Assembly: GCA_013695575.1 (NCBI GenBank)
Contig: JACDAF010000312.1
Location: 1 to 14,752 of the forward strand
Direction: 5' to 3'
Source of the DNA: Chloroflexota bacterium
GTDB taxonomy: Bacteria; Chloroflexota; Limnocylindria; P2-11E
Length of the DNA stretch: 14,752 nucleotides
Shown piece by piece: positions 12,056 through 14,752 of the stretch (positions are counted from its first letter, which is position 1; each line of letters begins with the position of its first letter). The position numbers and the translations under genes are program-made. The notes beneath the pieces were generated by a model that made no database searches, had not been told where the DNA came from, and saw nothing but the letters and a program-made list of their open reading frames with translations.

Positions 12056-12501
12056 CAGAGCGGCAGCACGCCACCCGGCAGATCGACCGTGAGCAGCCGC
12101 TCGAAGAGGACGTACAGGGCGAGCACGAACCCGACGCTCGCGACCGCGTCCCGCAGCACGGCCCGGCTCCCGAGGATCCAGGACAGCCCGAAGAAGAACG
12201 CCACGCTCGAGACGATGAAGCCGAGCGGGACGAACGCGGCGAAGTAGAGCGCGACCGCGGTGACCGCCAGCGTCAGGGGTCGCGCGTCGAGCGCCTCGAT
12301 GACCGGCGGGTCGGCCCGGAGCGAGACGGCGGTGAGCCAGAGGCCGGAGAGGACCACAAGGATGCCGAAGACCGATGGGAGCACCGCGGGACCGACGACC
12401 CCGAACTGGGCGTCCGGGGTCGTCAGCGCACCCGCGAGGACCACGACACCGAGCGCGACGACCGCGAGGCCGCCGATCGCATCAGGGTGCCGGAGCGTCA
12501 C
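12055..12501 (-). CDS. tctB: Tripartite tricarboxylate transporter small membrane subunit
   Basis: A 148-residue TctB-like membrane protein with about four to five hydrophobic segments (9-27, 36-60, 77-94, 96-110, 117-137). TctB proteins diverge widely and are recognised by size, topology and position between tctC and tctA, all of which fit. The GTG start at 12501 follows the tctC stop by four bases and its own TGA overlaps the tctA start, so the three are translated together. The conserved-looking central part FAAFVPLGFIVSSVAFFFGL matches the family pattern of a long second half. No unusual features. Confidence 0.88.
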   Translation of the reverse strand: MTLRHPDAIGGLAVVALGVVVLAGALTTPDAQFGVVGPAVLPSVFGILVVLSGLWLTAVSLRADPPVIEALDARPLTLAVTAVALYFAAFVPLGFIVSSVAFFFGLSWILGSRAVLRDAVASVGFVLALYVLFERLLTVDLPGGVLPL

Positions 12502-12505
12502 CCGA

Positions 12506-13525
12506 TCACTTCACCAGGCCCAGCGCGGTGAGCGTTGCGGTGAGGGAGCTCTGCTCGGTCGCCACGAAGGTGATCAGGTTCTCCGTCGTGAAGCTGTCGA
12601 ACCAGGAGTTCTTCTCGATCGCCTCCTGCCAGGTCTTGCCGTCGTGGACCTTGGTGGCGATCTCCTTGAGCCTTGCCGTGTCCGCCTCGGAGATGCCGGG
12701 AGGCGCCGCGAGGAGCCGCCAGTTCGTGAGCCCGATGTTCACCCCGCCCTCCTTGAGGGTCGGGATGCTTACGCTCTTGAGCTTCTGGTCCGCCGAGATC
12801 GCGATCGCCTTCATCTGCTTCGCGTCGATCTGACCCTTGAACTCCCCGTACCCGGAGATGCCGAGCTGCACCTGCCCGCCGATGATCGCCGCGGCGGCCT
12901 CGCCGCCTCCGGCGAACGGGACGTACGCGAGGTCCTTCACGTCCTTGCCGGCTTCCTTCACCAGGAGCGCCGCGAGCTCGTGGTCGATGCCCCCGGCGGA
13001 GCCGCCGGCGATCTTGACGGCCTTCGGGTCCCGCTTCAGGGCGTCGATCACGTCCTTGATGGAATTGAACGGTGAGCTCGCCGGCGCGACGATGACCTCG
13101 GTTTCGGCCATCACTCGCGCGATCGGCGTGAGCTGGCTCACCTTCGCCTCGGTCTTTCCGGTGATCTGCGAGCCGACCGTCACGCGCCCGACCATGATGA
13201 GCTTGTATGGATCGCCGGCCGAGTTCTTGATGAGCTCGGCCATCCCGACCGTGCCACCGGCGCCAGGCTTGTTCGAGACGGTGACGTTGACGCTGACGAT
13301 CTTGTCGTCCGTGAGCGCTTTCTGGAAGATGCGCGCCGTCGAGTCAAATCCGCCGCCCGGGTTCGCCGGCGCCATCACGTCGATCGCTTTCGTCGGGTAG
13401 TCGGACGCTGCCTTCGCCGCGGGTGCGCTCGTTGCCGGCGCGCCAGAACCAACGCCGCCGCAGCCGGCTAGCAGCAGCGCGAGCGCGGCCCACAGCGCCG
13501 TCAGACGTCTCATCGAGCGTGGCAT
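12506..13525 (-). CDS. tctC: Tripartite tricarboxylate transporter substrate-binding lipoprotein
   Basis: A 339-residue extracytoplasmic binding protein of the Bug/TctC family, which captures a small carboxylate and hands it to TctAB. The start ATG 13525 follows a strong ribosome site GGGAGGT (13537-13531, 5 bases away); the frame stays open upstream but is not protein-like. A lipoprotein signal is clear: MPRSMRR, hydrophobic LTALWAALALLLAG, then Cys22 in LAGCGG, with a Ser/Ala-rich tether. Mature-domain landmarks are PTKAIDVMAPANPGGGFD (Asp61), NKPGAGGTVG (85-94) and GGSAGGIDHELAALL. A lipid anchor rather than a free periplasmic form suggests a monoderm or thick-walled envelope. First gene of the tctC-tctB-tctA-amidase operon, with a promoter candidate at 13554-13581. 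Substrate cannot be told. Confidence 0.94.
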   Translation of the reverse strand: MPRSMRRLTALWAALALLLAGCGGVGSGAPATSAPAAKAASDYPTKAIDVMAPANPGGGFDSTARIFQKALTDDKIVSVNVTVSNKPGAGGTVGMAELIKNSAGDPYKLIMVGRVTVGSQITGKTEAKVSQLTPIARVMAETEVIVAPASSPFNSIKDVIDALKRDPKAVKIAGGSAGGIDHELAALLVKEAGKDVKDLAYVPFAGGGEAAAAIIGGQVQLGISGYGEFKGQIDAKQMKAIAISADQKLKSVSIPTLKEGGVNIGLTNWRLLAAPPGISEADTARLKEIATKVHDGKTWQEAIEKNSWFDSFTTENLITFVATEQSSLTATLTALGLVK

Positions 13526-13553
13526 CTGCGACCTCCCTATCGTGTTGGGCGTC

Positions 13554-13581
13554 ACTCTAGTGGCGACGGGCATACCGTCTA
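13554..13581 (-). promoter_or_regulatory. Promoter candidate for the tct operon
   Basis: On the minus strand TAGACG (13581-13576, four of six to TTGACA) is followed after 16 bases by TAGAGT (13559-13554). It predicts a transcript start near 13547 and a leader of about 22 bases containing the tctC ribosome site. The -35 overlaps the end of the DUF192 gene. Match strength is moderate. Confidence 0.4.
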
Positions 13582-14010
13582 GCGGTCGATGCGCACGCGA
13601 TCTCCCACGTGGACGCCGGCGCGGTCGAGGGCGCCCGCCTTCACCTCCAGGGCGCCGCGGTACCGCGTGCCGGGGTCGTACCGCGGGCAGGGGTCCGCCG
13701 CGCACGGGACCATCTCCAGGACTCGCAGGATCCGGCCGTCGGCGGCGAAGAACGCCACCGTGAGGGGGATGAGCGTCTCGCGCATGTGAAAGGCCGAGTC
13801 CGTGTCGTCAGGCCAGAGGAACACCATGCCCGCATCCTCGGCGAGATGGTCGCGGCCCATCAGGCCGCGCGCCCGCACCTCTTCGGTATCCGCGATCTCG
13901 ACCCGGAAGGTCCGCTCGCCGGTCCTGGTCTCGATGATCGCGCGCGGTCCCGACGGCGGCGCGGCGCACGAAGCAGCGAGGGTGAGCAGAGCTGCGAGAA
14001 GCGGCCGGAT
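13579..14010 (-). CDS. DUF192 family protein, putative lipoprotein; start codon unclear
   Basis: The mature domain (about 110 residues) carries the DUF192 pattern: VEIADTEEVRARGLMGRDHL, AGMVFLWPDD, FHMRETLIPLTVAFF, ILRVLEMVPC, YRGALEVKAG and GVHVGDRVRI. The family is common, small, usually exported, and of unknown function. Ahead of it lies a signal-like stretch IRPLLAALLTLAASC with a possible lipobox cysteine (-3 is Ala, slightly atypical). That signal begins right after the desaturase stop (14018), but no ATG, GTG or TTG occurs there; the first canonical one upstream is ATG 14202, deep in the desaturase gene in another frame. I place the start at the ATC codon at 14010 as an estimate. It may be co-transcribed with the desaturase. 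The family call is good; the N-terminus is not. Confidence 0.75.
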   Translation of the reverse strand: MRPLLAALLTLAASCAAPPSGPRAIIETRTGERTFRVEIADTEEVRARGLMGRDHLAEDAGMVFLWPDDTDSAFHMRETLIPLTVAFFAADGRILRVLEMVPCAADPCPRYDPGTRYRGALEVKAGALDRAGVHVGDRVRIDR

Positions 14011-14017
14011 GAGCGGG

Positions 14018-14752
14018 TCAGTCGGCCGTGGCGGCGCTCTGCTCCTGCCTCGCGGCGCGCTTCTCGGAGAACCGCCGTGCCGAGGCGTCCAGCCTGTCGA
14101 GGAAGTGCCGCAGGCGCTCGCGCGCCCGCTCGGCCTCCGCGTCGAGCCCCGTGCGCTCGAACACCTTCCAGTACCGCAGCAGCGGCATGACGATGTCGTC
14201 ATGGTGGATCCGCAGGTCGTAGATGCCGGCGTCCGCCATCGCCGCCGCCTTTCGCCTGAATCCCGTGATCGCCGCGCCGGGCATCTCGAACGTGAGCACC
14301 TGCTCGGCGATCGCCTTGATCACCGCGGACGCGTCCACCTCCATAATCGCGGCGAGCGAGTCGCGGTAGAACACCATGTGGAGGTTCTCATCGGCCGCGA
14401 CGCGGGTCATGATCCGATCCGCCACCGGGTCCTGCGAGTACTTCCCGGTGTTGAGGTGCGACACGCGGGTCGCGAGCTCCTGGAACGCGGTGTAGGCGAG
14501 CCCGTTCATCACGTCGAGCGAGCGGTCATAGCCGGCGAGGACGTTCTGCATGCGGCCGCGCTCGAGGGCCACCGGGTCGATGTTGCGAGTGACGACGAGG
14601 TAGTCGCGGATGACGATCGCGTGGCGACCCTCTTCGGCCGTCCAGCGATGCACCCAGTTCTTCCAGGCGCCGTCGCCCTTCTCGAACACCTTGTGGATGA
14701 GACGGTGATATGAGGGGAGGTTGTCCTCGGTGAGGAGGTTCACCTCGAAGGC
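14018..14752 (-). CDS. Acyl-ACP desaturase, C-terminal part (5' end outside window)
   Basis: A soluble di-iron enzyme that puts a cis double bond into acyl chains on acyl carrier protein, like plant stearoyl-ACP desaturase and mycobacterial DesA. The frame runs off the window edge (AFEVNLLTEDNLPSYHR), so the GTG at 14743 is internal and roughly the first 90-100 residues of the family are missing. Counting that GTG as 1, iron ligands are Glu38/His41 (TAEEGRH), Glu89 with His96 (QELATRVSH) and Glu119/His122 (DENLH), the classic EExxH-type pairs. The C-terminal helices and a polar tail (EKRAARQEQSAATAD) complete it. It points to oxygen-dependent unsaturated lipid synthesis, fitting an aerobic organism. 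DUF192 follows within a few bases on the same strand. Confidence 0.93.
   Translation of the reverse strand, partial: AFEVNLLTEDNLPSYHRLIHKVFEKGDGAWKNWVHRWTAEEGRHAIVIRDYLVVTRNIDPVALERGRMQNVLAGYDRSLDVMNGLAYTAFQELATRVSHLNTGKYSQDPVADRIMTRVAADENLHMVFYRDSLAAIMEVDASAVIKAIAEQVLTFEMPGAAITGFRRKAAAMADAGIYDLRIHHDDIVMPLLRYWKVFERTGLDAEAERARERLRHFLDRLDASARRFSEKRAARQEQSAATAD

Noticed and set aside
10452..12074. 540-codon minus-strand frame overlapping tctA in another frame
   Set aside because: Arg/Ala/Pro-rich off-frame shadow; the tctA frame has all the family motifs.
10388..12247. 619-codon plus-strand open frame opposite tctA and the amidase
   Set aside because: Charged, repetitive composition from high-GC antisense reading; tctA and amidase motifs are unambiguous on the other strand.
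1..14752. CRISPR array, tRNA, rRNA, riboswitch, integrase or transposase
   Set aside because: Looked for on both strands; no spaced direct repeats other than the coding KGG units, no cloverleaf or rRNA-like stretch, and no recombinase motifs.

Overview
This window is very G+C-rich bacterial DNA with short spacers and many 1- to 4-base gene overlaps. It looks like an ordinary chromosomal segment rather than a phage or plasmid: I see no integrase, transposase, tRNA, rRNA or CRISPR array. The gene mix fits a free-living, aerobic, high-GC soil or water bacterium: respiratory complex I, a tripartite tricarboxylate transporter, a sortase-like protein, a KGG-repeat stress protein and a plant/mycobacterial-type acyl-ACP desaturase. 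A Chloroflexota-like lineage is my best guess, but that is inference from gene content, not a placement.

Layout. (1) Positions 1-3899 (+) hold the end of a nuo operon: the 3' part of nuoL, then nuoM and nuoN, the proton-pumping subunits of NADH:quinone oxidoreductase. A 190-base non-coding-looking spacer sits exactly on the nuoM/nuoN junction, flanked by an 8-base direct repeat. A strong hairpin at 3905-3940 ends the operon. (2) Positions 3952-5842 (-) form a tight three-gene unit: an M24 (Xaa-Pro-type) peptidase followed by two small, mutually similar membrane proteins. (3) Positions 5854-8402 (+) hold a sortase-like protein lacking the catalytic Cys, running in frame into a KGG-repeat stress protein, then a small unknown protein behind a near-consensus promoter, a zinc-ribbon protein and a membrane-anchored LuxR-type HTH. 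(4) Positions 8144-9151 hold an HD-domain hydrolase (-) and an A-type Fe-S protein (+), divergent across 23 bases, and a possible 34-residue membrane peptide. (5) Positions 9148-13525 (-) form an operon tctC-tctB-tctA-amidase: a tripartite tricarboxylate transporter with an amidase as its last gene. (6) Positions 13579-14752 (-) hold a DUF192 putative lipoprotein and the C-terminal part of an acyl-ACP desaturase cut by the window edge.

How the parts relate. NuoL, NuoM and NuoN form the antiporter-like arm of complex I. TctC captures a small carboxylate outside the cell, TctAB imports it, and the co-transcribed amidase may hydrolyse an amide in the same pathway. The rest are mostly small housekeeping or stress genes. 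No clear new multi-gene system is visible. The most interesting signals are the possible small insertion at the nuoM/nuoN junction, the Cys-less sortase and its lost stop, two divergent gene pairs whose -10 boxes share one central TA, the paralogous membrane-protein pair, and two genes whose expected N-termini lie upstream of any ATG, GTG or TTG. No stretch over 300 bases is without a gene.
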